From positions 1 through 5,788 of the forward strand of contig JAIRPA010000197.1 of assembly GCA_031257235.1 (NCBI GenBank): a DNA stretch of 5,788 bases, read 5' to 3'. The translations under genes and the position numbers were made by a program. Positions 1-5,568 of the stretch are shown here, one piece after another (the stretch's first letter is position 1; every line of letters starts with the position of its first letter). The DNA comes from Burkholderiales bacterium (lineage in GTDB: Bacteria > Pseudomonadota > Gammaproteobacteria > Burkholderiales > Casimicrobiaceae). Below the pieces are notes generated by a model that made no database searches, was not told the DNA's origin, and saw only the letters and a program-made list of their open reading frames with translations.

Positions 1-6
1 ACCCCC

Positions 7-21
7 GGCTACTTCGTAGCC
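7..21. repeat. Short perfect inverted repeat (6-bp stem)
   Basis: GGCTAC and GTAGCC flank a TTC loop. It sits directly before a terminator hairpin and belongs to a hairpin-rich intergenic stretch. No T-run follows it, so it is not a terminator by itself. It may be the end of a dispersed palindromic element that continues to the left of the window. Confidence 0.55.
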
Positions 22-22
22 A

Positions 23-48
23 CCCCCTTTTATAAAGGGGGCTTTTTT
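23..48 (+). terminator. Rho-independent terminator
   Basis: CCCCCTTT (23-30) pairs with AAAGGGGG (34-41) around a 3-base loop, giving an 8-bp stem. C42 and six T (43-48) follow. This is a standard intrinsic terminator for transcription moving rightward, so it probably ends a gene lying to the left of the window. Its position means the manC operon needs its own promoter further right. Confidence 0.7.
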
Positions 49-51
49 ATT

Positions 52-81
52 CGGCAAAAAGTAAACCCCTACTTTTTGCCG
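52..81. repeat. Perfect 12-bp inverted repeat
   Basis: CGGCAAAAAGTA (52-63) and its exact reverse complement (70-81) flank the 6-base spacer AACCCC. The arm TACTTTTTG recurs in partial form at 116-124, which suggests a composite, repeatedly rearranged element rather than a single regulatory palindrome. There is no adjacent T-run and no reading frame worth calling. A dispersed intergenic repeat (REP/MITE-like) is the best guess; other genomic copies cannot be seen from here. Confidence 0.6.
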
Positions 82-85
82 GCGT

Positions 86-114
86 GTGCTTCCAAAAAGC
101 ACCGGCGAAGCCGG
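86..114. repeat. Two adjacent small hairpins (REP-like)
   Basis: GTGCTT (86-91) pairs with AAGCAC (97-102). CCGGC (102-106) pairs with GCCGG (110-114) around a GAA loop. The second hairpin has the compact GC-rich shape of REP-type palindromes. Together with the inverted repeats at 52-81 and 146-166 it makes an intergenic block of consecutive stem-loops. Confidence 0.5.
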
Positions 115-145
115 ATACTTTTTGGGTGGAGCGACAAAAAACCGG

Positions 146-166
146 ATTGCGGGTCAAGCCCGCAAT
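146..166. repeat. Dispersed inverted repeat of the 'CATTGCGGG...CCCGCAATG' kind
   Basis: ATTGCGGG (146-153) and CCCGCAAT (159-166) form an 8-bp stem with loop TCAAG. In the - strand reading it translates to RHCGLDPQSG, a signature known from spurious hypothetical proteins that arise over a dispersed intergenic repeat in many bacteria. The repeat assignment rests on recalled resemblance. The inverted repeat itself is seen directly. Confidence 0.65.
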
Positions 167-173
167 GACGAGC

Positions 174-208
174 CCTGATTCCTGATCCCTGACCTCTGAT
201 TCCTGTTA
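174..208. repeat. Degenerate 7-bp tandem repeat, about five units
   Basis: Successive heptamers read CCTGATT, CCTGATC, CCTGACC, TCTGATT and CCTGTTA, on a consensus CCTGATY. The array abuts the 146-166 inverted repeat. It lies about 40 bp upstream of the manC promoter -35 box. It looks like a minisatellite that could vary in copy number; the last unit is already degenerate. Confidence 0.65.
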
Positions 209-249
209 TCAACTGTTGCAAATGGGCGAGCGCGCCTCCACAAACTCCG

Positions 250-278
250 TTTACAAATAGCAGGTAATTCGTTATGAT
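250..278 (+). promoter_or_regulatory. Sigma70-type promoter for the manC-rmd-gmd operon
   Basis: TTTACA (250-255) matches the -35 consensus at 5 of 6 positions and TATGAT (273-278) matches the -10 at 5 of 6, with the preferred 17-bp spacer. Transcription would start near 284-286, giving a leader of about 80 nt before the manC ATG. It is the best-scoring promoter I can find in the leader, and it lies downstream of the terminator at 23-48. No start site has been mapped, so this is a sequence prediction. Confidence 0.65.
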
Positions 279-300
279 CTGTAACAAATCCGTTGGGAGC

Positions 301-322
301 GGCAACTTTGGTTGCCTTTTTT
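301..322 (+). terminator. Leader terminator-like hairpin (possible attenuator)
   Basis: GGCAAC (301-306) pairs with GTTGCC (311-316) across a TTTG loop, and six T (317-322) follow directly. It lies between the predicted promoter and manC, about 15-35 nt after the predicted start site. As drawn it would stop part of the operon's transcription. GTTG (292-295) could instead pair with CAAC (303-306), which would open the terminator stem, but that alternative has only 4 bp and would need help from a factor. The stem is modest, so termination is likely partial if it is real. Confidence 0.5.
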
Positions 323-353
323 GTATGTTGCGTCAAATCAACGCCTCCCCTCC

Positions 354-358
354 AAGGA
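354..358 (+). promoter_or_regulatory. Ribosome binding site that decides the manC start
   Basis: AAGGA lies 6 bases before the ATG at 365. An in-frame ATG at 359 directly abuts it, which leaves no spacer. An in-frame TTG at 293 lies between the promoter and the leader hairpin and would add a non-family N-terminus. The 365 start is therefore preferred. Confidence 0.7.
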
Positions 359-364
359 ATGAAT

Positions 365-1861
365 ATGAAAAACAAATTAGTTTCAGTTATTTTATGCGGT
401 GGCAGCGGGTCTAGGCTTTGGCCGATTTCGAGAGAACAACATCCTAAGCCGTTTATTCAATTGCCGGACGGAGAATCCTTGATTCAAAAAGCGTTTTTGT
501 CCGGCTCCGGGTTGCCTGAAATTGCTGAAATCATTGCCGTGACCAACAAAGAGTTGGGGTTTAAAGTTTCGGATGCTTTTACTGCGGTCAATCAAAAACT
601 TCTGCCGGTCAGTTACGTATTAGAGCCTTTTGGTCGCAACACGGCGGCCGCGGTGGCGGTGGCGGCGCTGTTGGCGCAGGAGCGTCACGGGGAAGATGCC
701 CACCTATTAGTCTTGGCGGCAGATCACTTAATTTCGGATCGTGCGGCGTTTAACGCGGCAATTCGTCAAGCCATTACTTTTTCGGAAGAAGATTTTCTTG
801 TCACGTTCGGGATTCGCCCGACGCAACCCGAAACGGCCTACGGTTATCTTGAAACGGAAGGTCATCGTGTCGCGCGGTTTGTCGAAAAGCCCACGTTGGA
901 AAAAGCGCAAAACTATTTAATCTCCGGCAACTATTTATGGAATGCCGGTATTTTCTGTTTCCGTGTGGGCACGGTCTTGCGCGAAATGGCAACGCATTGT
1001 CCCGATGTGTTGGCGGCGGCGCGTGAAAGTTTTGCGCACGCCACACGTGATGCAACCGGTCAGTCGATCACGCTTAGCGAAGAAACCTTTCAAAACATTC
1101 CCGACATTTCTATTGACTACGCCTTGATGGAGCGCGCCAATCATATTGCGGTGGTGCCGTGTGACATCGGTTGGAGTGATTTAGGTTCGTGGACGGCATT
1201 GTCCGGGCTTGAAGTCACCGACGCTGCCGGCAATGCCGTGGTCGGTGAAGCCGTGCTTCACAATTCACACAATTGTTATATCCACAGCGATTCGCGGATG
1301 ATCGGCGTGTCCGGCGTTGAGAATCTGATTGTGGTAGATACCTCCGATGCTTTGTTGGTGGCAGACAAATCCAACGTGCAAAACGTCAAGTATATTTATA
1401 ACGAATTGAAGTCCCGCGGGCATGAAACGTACAAACATCACCGCTCGGTACAACGTCCGTGGGGGTCTTATACGGTGCTCGAAGAAGGCGACGGGTTCAA
1501 GATTAAAAGAATTGTTGTGAATCCGGGCGCGAAATTGAGTCTTCAATCGCATCGTCACCGCAGTGAACATTGGGTGGTGGTGGCAGGAAGCGCGATTGTC
1601 GTCAACGGGGACGAACGCTTAAACTTAAGCGGCGGTCAATCCACGTATATTACGGTGGGCAGCAAACATCGCCTTGAAAACCCCGGCACCATCCCCTTGG
1701 TGGTGATCGAAGTACAAACCGGCAGTTATCTGGGGGAAGACGACATTGTGCGTTACGAAGATCAATACGGTCGTTGTGATGCCCAAGCCCCCAAAACGGC
1801 GGTCAATGAAGATGAAGACGTAACGTCGCTCGCGCCCAATCGGGAAGCCGTCGGAAAATAA
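365..1861 (+). CDS. manC: Mannose-1-phosphate guanylyltransferase / mannose-6-phosphate isomerase (bifunctional type)
   Basis: Cytosolic enzyme of 498 residues that makes GDP-mannose from mannose-1-phosphate and GTP. The N-terminal nucleotidyltransferase domain (about 5-285) opens with the pyrophosphorylase signature GGSGSRLWPISR (12-23) and carries FVEKP (172-176) and NAGIF (193-197). The C-terminal cupin (about 355-470) has the type II phosphomannose isomerase motif QSHRHRSEHW (394-403) with likely metal ligands, so it may also interconvert fructose-6-P and mannose-6-P. Family members (AlgA, WbpW, ManC) usually end near the IVRYEDQYGR stretch (461-470). Here about 28 extra, mostly acidic and polar residues follow. 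It is the first gene of the operon, 12 bp before rmd. Starting at 365 removes a 24-residue extension that does not fit the family. The isomerase activity is inferred from the motif; some homologues have lost it. Confidence 0.95.
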   Translation: MKNKLVSVILCGGSGSRLWPISREQHPKPFIQLPDGESLIQKAFLSGSGLPEIAEIIAVTNKELGFKVSDAFTAVNQKLLPVSYVLEPFGRNTAAAVAVAALLAQERHGEDAHLLVLAADHLISDRAAFNAAIRQAITFSEEDFLVTFGIRPTQPETAYGYLETEGHRVARFVEKPTLEKAQNYLISGNYLWNAGIFCFRVGTVLREMATHCPDVLAAARESFAHATRDATGQSITLSEETFQNIPDISIDYALMERANHIAVVPCDIGWSDLGSWTALSGLEVTDAAGNAVVGEAVLHNSHNCYIHSDSRMIGVSGVENLIVVDTSDALLVADKSNVQNVKYIYNELKSRGHETYKHHRSVQRPWGSYTVLEEGDGFKIKRIVVNPGAKLSLQSHRHRSEHWVVVAGSAIVVNGDERLNLSGGQSTYITVGSKHRLENPGTIPLVVIEVQTGSYLGEDDIVRYEDQYGRCDAQAPKTAVNEDEDVTSLAPNREAVGK

Positions 1862-1873
1862 CCGGGAAAAATC

Positions 1874-2794
1874 ATGGCGTTAAAACGATTGTGGGTCACG
1901 GGGTTAAATGGTTTTGCCGGGTCTCATCTTTCTCAAATGATGAGAGACGGTCACTACGCCAATCAATACCGCTTAACAGAGCCGGTCACGCAGTTAGAAT
2001 TAAAAGACGAAGCGTCGATCAAAGCGGCAGTGCTTGAAGCCAAGCCGGATTGCGTCATTCATTTGGCGGCGCGGGTGTTTGTTCCGCTGGCCAATAAATA
2101 TCCGATTGACGCTTACGAAATCAATTTTTTGGGAACACAGCGCCTCTTGGCGGCATTGCATGAAAGCGGCTTTACCGGTCGCTTTTTGTATGTCAGCTCA
2201 GGGGATGTTTATGGAAGCGTGCCTCTGACGGAGCTTCCTGTTTCGGAAGAGCGCGCCGTTTTACCGCGCAACCATTACGGGGTCAGCAAGGCGGCGGCGG
2301 AACTATTATGTCGGCAGTGGGCGTTGACCGGAATGGATGTGGTGATTGCCCGCCCGTTTAACCATGTGGGCGCGGGGCAATCCGAAAGTTTTGCGTTGTC
2401 GGATTGGGCAAAGCAAATCATCGAATTAAAGCATCAAAAACGCACGCTCCCGGTCAGTGTGGGCAACCTTGATGTCACACGCGATTTTTGTGACGTGCAT
2501 GATGTCATTCGCGCGTATTTTATGTTGTTGGATAAAGGCGTGTCGGGCGAGATTTATAACATTGCCTCCGGACGGGAGTATGTCTTGGGCGATTTATTAA
2601 ACCAATTGTTTGAATTAGCAGGGGTGCCCAAACAAATAGCGCAAGATCAATCGCGCGTGCGCCCGAACGAACAAACAAGAATGTGTGGAAACATCAAAAA
2701 ACTGCAGACGCAAACAGGGTGGCAACCTGTGTGCGACATGAAAGAAACGCTTAAAACGATTTTAACCGATTGGGAGAACAAACTTAAACCATGA
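1874..2794 (+). CDS. rmd: GDP-6-deoxy-D-mannose (GDP-D-rhamnose) reductase
   Basis: Extended short-chain dehydrogenase/reductase of 306 residues that would reduce GDP-4-dehydro-6-deoxy-D-mannose to GDP-D-rhamnose with NAD(P)H. The Rossmann glycine motif is GLNGFAG (10-16). HLAAR (63-67) follows, then the active-site region SSGDVYG (108-114) and the catalytic YxxxK as Y135-K139. RPFNHVGAGQ (160-169) and RDFCDVHD (203-210) match P. aeruginosa Rmd as I recall it, and the length is typical. A GGGA ribosome site (1864-1867) lies 6 bases before the ATG. The gene sits 12 bp after manC, and its stop overlaps the gmd start by 4 bp, the usual coupling of a pathway pair. The main alternative is a GDP-6-deoxy-D-talose-forming reductase, since stereochemistry cannot be read from motifs. 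A fucose-type epimerase/reductase is less likely given the resemblance to Rmd. Confidence 0.88.
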   Translation: MALKRLWVTGLNGFAGSHLSQMMRDGHYANQYRLTEPVTQLELKDEASIKAAVLEAKPDCVIHLAARVFVPLANKYPIDAYEINFLGTQRLLAALHESGFTGRFLYVSSGDVYGSVPLTELPVSEERAVLPRNHYGVSKAAAELLCRQWALTGMDVVIARPFNHVGAGQSESFALSDWAKQIIELKHQKRTLPVSVGNLDVTRDFCDVHDVIRAYFMLLDKGVSGEIYNIASGREYVLGDLLNQLFELAGVPKQIAQDQSRVRPNEQTRMCGNIKKLQTQTGWQPVCDMKETLKTILTDWENKLKP

Positions 2795-3765
2795 GTAAAA
2801 ACGCGCTTATTACAGGCATCACGGGGCAAGACGGCGCTTACTTGGCGCAGTTGTTGTTGAATAAAGGTTATCGGGTTTATGGGTTGATGCCGCGCAGAAG
2901 CACGGACACGCGCTGGCGGCTTTTGGAGCTCAACATCGAAAAAGACATCTCTATCATTTACGGCGATGTCTCTGATTTGTCTTCGGTGATTCGCGCGGTG
3001 GAAACCTCCAAAGCCGACGAATTTTATAATCTGGCGGCGCAAAGTTTTGTCGGCACCTCATGGGATCAACCCGTCTTAACCGCGCAAGTGACCGGCGTTG
3101 CCGTCACCCACTGTTTAGAAGCCATTCGTTTGATCAACCCCAAGATTCGTTTTTATCAAGCCTCCACCAGCGAAATGTTCGGGTTGATTCAGGCGGAACG
3201 CCAAAGCGAAACCACGCCTTTTTATCCGAGAAGCCCTTATGGGGTGGCCAAACTCTATGGGCATTGGATGACAGTCAATTATCGTGAAAGTTTTCAACTT
3301 CATGCCTCAAGCGGTATTTTGTTTAATCATGAATCTCCGTTGCGCGGCATCGAATTTGTCACACGCAAAGTCACCGATGCCGTCGCGCGGATCAAGCAGG
3401 GGAAACAAAAAACCTTGAGTTTGGGCAACATCGACGCCAAACGCGATTGGGGTTTTGCGGGCGATTACGTCGAGGCGATGTGGTTGATGTTGCAACAAGA
3501 TACCGCCGACGATTATGTCGTGGCCACCGGGCGCACGACCACCGTCCGCGAGATGTGCAACATTGCCTTTGCGCATGTGGGCTTAAAGGCGGAAGACTAT
3601 ATTAGAATTGATCCTAAGTTTTATCGCCCCGCGGAAGTCGATATTTTGTTGGGAGACCCGACAAAAGCAAACAAAAAACTTCATTGGAAAGCCCAAACCT
3701 CGTTAGAGCAGTTGATGGCGATGATGGTGGACGCCGACATGCGTCGTGTTTCGGAGGGTCGCTGA
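2791..3765 (+). CDS. gmd: GDP-mannose 4,6-dehydratase
   Basis: Cytosolic extended SDR of 324 residues that converts GDP-D-mannose to GDP-4-dehydro-6-deoxy-D-mannose, the branch point to D-rhamnose, L-fucose, 6-deoxytalose and perosamine. The cofactor motif is TGITGQDG (8-15), followed by RRSTDTRWR (35-43), typical of the family. The catalytic set is in STSEMFG (125-131, with T126 and E128) and YGVAK (Y150, K154). FNHESPLRG (178-186) contacts substrate in the family. The length fits the short Pseudomonas-type Gmd rather than the longer enterobacterial type, and long stretches look nearly identical to the P. aeruginosa protein as I remember it. The ATG lies inside the rmd stop (ATGA), and the nearest GGGAG (2772-2776) is 14 bases away, so translation is probably coupled to rmd. 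Its partner reductase being Rmd points to GDP-D-rhamnose as the end product. Confidence 0.96.
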   Translation: MSKNALITGITGQDGAYLAQLLLNKGYRVYGLMPRRSTDTRWRLLELNIEKDISIIYGDVSDLSSVIRAVETSKADEFYNLAAQSFVGTSWDQPVLTAQVTGVAVTHCLEAIRLINPKIRFYQASTSEMFGLIQAERQSETTPFYPRSPYGVAKLYGHWMTVNYRESFQLHASSGILFNHESPLRGIEFVTRKVTDAVARIKQGKQKTLSLGNIDAKRDWGFAGDYVEAMWLMLQQDTADDYVVATGRTTTVREMCNIAFAHVGLKAEDYIRIDPKFYRPAEVDILLGDPTKANKKLHWKAQTSLEQLMAMMVDADMRRVSEGR

Positions 3766-3844
3766 CGCGGCGATTCGGCAAACGAAACGAGAAAACGGCA
3801 AGAAGGGCGGATGATTTTGTGACTTCACTATGGATGAATAGACG

Positions 3845-4288
3845 ATGATGTCAACCTTAAAAAGACTGATTAAGCCTTTTCTGATCTTTGCGATGGCGAT
3901 CATAAAAAAATCGCCATTTTTGCACCGCGTCGCCTTGGGCTTTGTTTCGCTGTTCCCCTCATTAAAATCACGCTTGGCGAGCGTGCATCACAATAATCAA
4001 CAGCTCATCAACCTGTCTTTAAAGCAAATTATCAAAGAGTATATAAAAAGGCTTTTGCTGAAGGCGATGAATTTTGTCATCGCCAGACCGACTTTAAAAA
4101 AGATTTGTTTGCGAATCATCGACAGGTTTCCAATGCTGGGCAAGAGATTGCGGCGCATCTTGATGAGTCGGCAAGCGCCTTCCACTTTTATATTGCCGAC
4201 GGTTAATTTGTCGCCGTTAGCGCAACAGTATTATTCAAGACTTCGAGCAGCCGTACTACGGGCGCAGGAGAAAGCATCTTGCGAATAG
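3845..4288 (+). CDS. Small basic protein of unknown function with an internal duplication
   Basis: 147 residues, rich in Lys, Arg, Leu, Ile and Phe. Two ungapped segments, 16-44 and 74-102, match at 10 of 29 positions, with shared A-M, P, L, L, F-P, L and R-L spaced identically. Each looks like a basic amphipathic helix pair ending in 'FPxLxxRL'. The C-terminal stretch LSPLAQQYYSRLRAAV (122-137) resembles, from memory, tails of methyltransferases and large glycosyltransferases in O-antigen clusters. There is no clear signal peptide; the N-terminal hydrophobic run (about 11-20) is short. An in-frame stop at 3839-3841 rules out an earlier start. The ATG at 3845 or the adjacent one at 3848 is used behind a weak GGA. 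The 3' end overlaps the next glycosyltransferase by 10 bp, so the two are probably co-translated. A membrane-associated helper or docking peptide for glycan synthesis is a guess; no catalytic motif is visible. Confidence 0.7.
   Translation: MMSTLKRLIKPFLIFAMAIIKKSPFLHRVALGFVSLFPSLKSRLASVHHNNQQLINLSLKQIIKEYIKRLLLKAMNFVIARPTLKKICLRIIDRFPMLGKRLRRILMSRQAPSTFILPTVNLSPLAQQYYSRLRAAVLRAQEKASCE
3893..3921 (+). terminator. Intragenic terminator-like hairpin at the start of the small ORF
   Basis: ATGGCGAT (3893-3900) is an exact reverse complement of ATCGCCAT (3910-3917), with an A-rich 9-base loop. The T-run 3917-3921 starts at the last stem base. It lies about 130 bp after the gmd stop and 50 bases into the small ORF. 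It has the form of an intrinsic terminator on the + strand but not on the - strand. It may end or reduce transcription after gmd, or it may be chance in an A/T-rich coding stretch. Ribosomes translating the ORF would be expected to mask it. Confidence 0.35.
4266..4270 (+). promoter_or_regulatory. Ribosome binding site supporting a TTG start
   Basis: AGGAG lies 8 bases before the TTG at 4279, inside the end of the preceding ORF. The next in-frame ATG is 23 codons later, after the conserved N-terminal motif, so the TTG is the likely start. The downstream paralogue supports this, because its GTG start gives the same MRIVID opening. Confidence 0.7.
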
Positions 4289-5496
4289 TCATTGATCTGC
4301 AGGGCGCCCAAGCAAGGGCGAGATTTCGAGGCATTGGTCGGTACATCATGGGGTTGACCGAAGCGATGGTTCGGTTGCGGGGCAAACATGAAATCATCTT
4401 GGCGTTGAATGGTACTTATTACGAGAGCTGTGTGGATGTTCGCAATCTTTTTTTGCCTTTTCTAACCTCAAAAAACATATTGACTTGGTACCCCGTAAAA
4501 TCGGACGCCACCTTTGGAGATGCCGTTATTCACAGGGATGTTTCTGAAAGTCTATACGAGCATTTTATTTATTCATTGAAGCCGGACCTTATCTTAATGC
4601 CGAGCATATTTGATGGCGATAGTATCACAAGAGTGCCGGCAACCAAGCATCAGGTTCCGATCGTTGTTGTGCTTTATGATTTGATTCCACTGATCTTCAA
4701 AGAGCTTTATCTCGCGGATCCTAATTCAAAGTCCCTATACTCCTACAAACTTGATCAGCTGAAATCCGCTGATTTGATACTTTCCATTTCAGAAAGCGCG
4801 AGACAAGACGCCATTAAATACTTATTTATTCCTCCCGAAAGGCTTGTTAATATTTCAAGCGCCATTGATTCAAGGTTTAAAGTCATCAAGTTTGATGATG
4901 ATTCTTTTCAATCCATTAGAGCAAAGTACAAAATTGAGCGAAAAATCATCATGTACACCGGAGGAAGCGATTGGCGAAAGAACATCGACGCGCTCATCAG
5001 AGCTTATGCCAGACTAAAAGCCGACTTACGCGAATCTTACCAATTGGTTATCGTGTGTGCGATAGTTCAAGGGGAGATGGATCGGTTGTACAACCTCGCC
5101 CGAAAAGAAGGGCTTGGCGACAATGATGTCGTTCTTACCGGTTATGTCTCTGAAAGCGAAATGGTTGCGCTATACAATCGATGTGAGTTGTTTGTGTTTC
5201 CGTCGTGGTATGAAGGGTTTGGACTTCCTGCTTTAGAAGCAATGGCGTGTGGTGCGCCGACCATCGTATCCAATACCTCTTCTTTGCCGGAAGTTATGGG
5301 CAGAGAAGATGTGTTGTTTGATCCTTATAACGACCAATCCATTGCGGAAAAAATAACACAAGTATTGACCGACGATGCGTTCAAAAAAGACCTTCGCGAT
5401 TATGGGTTGGTTCAATCGACAAAATTTTCATGGGACAAAACGGCGCAACGCGCATTAGACGCAATGGAGGCAATAGCGTCAAATTTTGACAGGTAA
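4279..5496 (+). CDS. Glycosyltransferase, GT4-type (GT-B fold), O-antigen/polysaccharide assembly
   Basis: 405 residues, from a TTG start. The N-terminal acceptor-side domain opens with MRIVIDLQGAQ (1-11) and RGIGRY (17-22), the glycine-rich start typical of this GT4 subgroup. YDLIPLIF (133-140) and SISESARQ (169-176) follow. The C-terminal nucleotide-sugar domain (about 222-400) has YTGGSDWRKN (226-235), GYVSESEM (288-295) and FPSWYEGFGLPALEAM (307-322), with the GT4 EX7E motif as E312 and E320, then SNTSSLPEV (331-339). It is cytosolic or peripheral at the inner membrane; no transmembrane helix is visible. The neighbours suggest GDP-D-rhamnose or GDP-mannose as donor, as for WbpX/WbpY/WbpZ, but donor and linkage cannot be read from sequence. 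It overlaps the upstream ORF by 10 bp and is a tandem paralogue of the gene starting at 5569. Base composition is visibly more A/T-rich than manC-rmd-gmd. Confidence 0.9.
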   Translation: MRIVIDLQGAQARARFRGIGRYIMGLTEAMVRLRGKHEIILALNGTYYESCVDVRNLFLPFLTSKNILTWYPVKSDATFGDAVIHRDVSESLYEHFIYSLKPDLILMPSIFDGDSITRVPATKHQVPIVVVLYDLIPLIFKELYLADPNSKSLYSYKLDQLKSADLILSISESARQDAIKYLFIPPERLVNISSAIDSRFKVIKFDDDSFQSIRAKYKIERKIIMYTGGSDWRKNIDALIRAYARLKADLRESYQLVIVCAIVQGEMDRLYNLARKEGLGDNDVVLTGYVSESEMVALYNRCELFVFPSWYEGFGLPALEAMACGAPTIVSNTSSLPEVMGREDVLFDPYNDQSIAEKITQVLTDDAFKKDLRDYGLVQSTKFSWDKTAQRALDAMEAIASNFDR

Positions 5497-5501
5497 CACG
5501 T

Positions 5502-5519
5502 CGTTGGGAATAACCAACG
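5502..5519. repeat. Intergenic hairpin between the two glycosyltransferase genes
   Basis: CGTTGG (5502-5507) pairs with CCAACG (5514-5519) around GAATAA. The nearest T-run (5531-5535) starts 12 bases after the stem, so it is a poor intrinsic terminator. It could be an mRNA-stabilising or processing hairpin in the 72-bp gap. The motif CGTTGGGA (5502-5509) also occurs at 291-298 in the manC leader. Confidence 0.4.
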
Positions 5520-5556
5520 CGATTGAACTATTTTTCATTGAAACGTTTTAGGTTAA

Positions 5557-5562
5557 AGAGGA
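5557..5562 (+). promoter_or_regulatory. Ribosome binding site for the second glycosyltransferase
   Basis: AGAGGA lies 6 bases before the GTG at 5569, and no ATG near it would keep the conserved MRIVID opening. The good site with its own 72-bp gap suggests that this gene is translated independently of the upstream one. Confidence 0.7.
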
Positions 5563-5568
5563 ATTTTT

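Noticed and set aside
293..364. Upstream TTG (293) or ATG (359) as the manC start
   Set aside because: The TTG start lies only a few bases after the predicted transcription start and adds residues outside the family fold. The ATG at 359 directly abuts its ribosome site. The ATG at 365 has a 6-base spacing and gives a family-typical N-terminus.
274..364. A leader peptide starting at ATG 274
   Set aside because: The start codon lies within the predicted -10 box, upstream of the predicted transcript start, and no ribosome site precedes it.
205..364. JUMPstart/ops element for RfaH
   Set aside because: No sequence close to the ops core GGCGGTAGC is present in the leader. GGCAAC/GTTGCC is better explained as a hairpin.
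69..375. Minus-strand reading frames across the left intergenic region
   Set aside because: Their translations are made of the repeats, including HCGLDPQSG, and cross the promoter and leader. They have no supporting start signals or recognisable domains.
640..680. GCGGTGGCGGTGGCGGCG run in manC as a functional repeat
   Set aside because: It encodes the Ala/Val-rich helix normal at this position of the nucleotidyltransferase domain, so it is simple codon repetition.
3818..3832. CRP-like site (TGTGA...TCAC) before the small ORF
   Set aside because: The half-sites are only 2 bases apart (GTGA CT TCAC), not the 6-base spacing of a CRP operator.
4018..4046. Internal promoter with TATAAA (4041-4046) inside the small ORF
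   Set aside because: The matching -35 (TTTAAG) is poor, and A/T-rich coding sequence gives TATAAA by chance.
5523..5554. Promoter for the second glycosyltransferase (TTGAAC ... TAGGTT)
   Set aside because: The spacer would be 20 bp with a weak -10, and no better pair was found in the gap.
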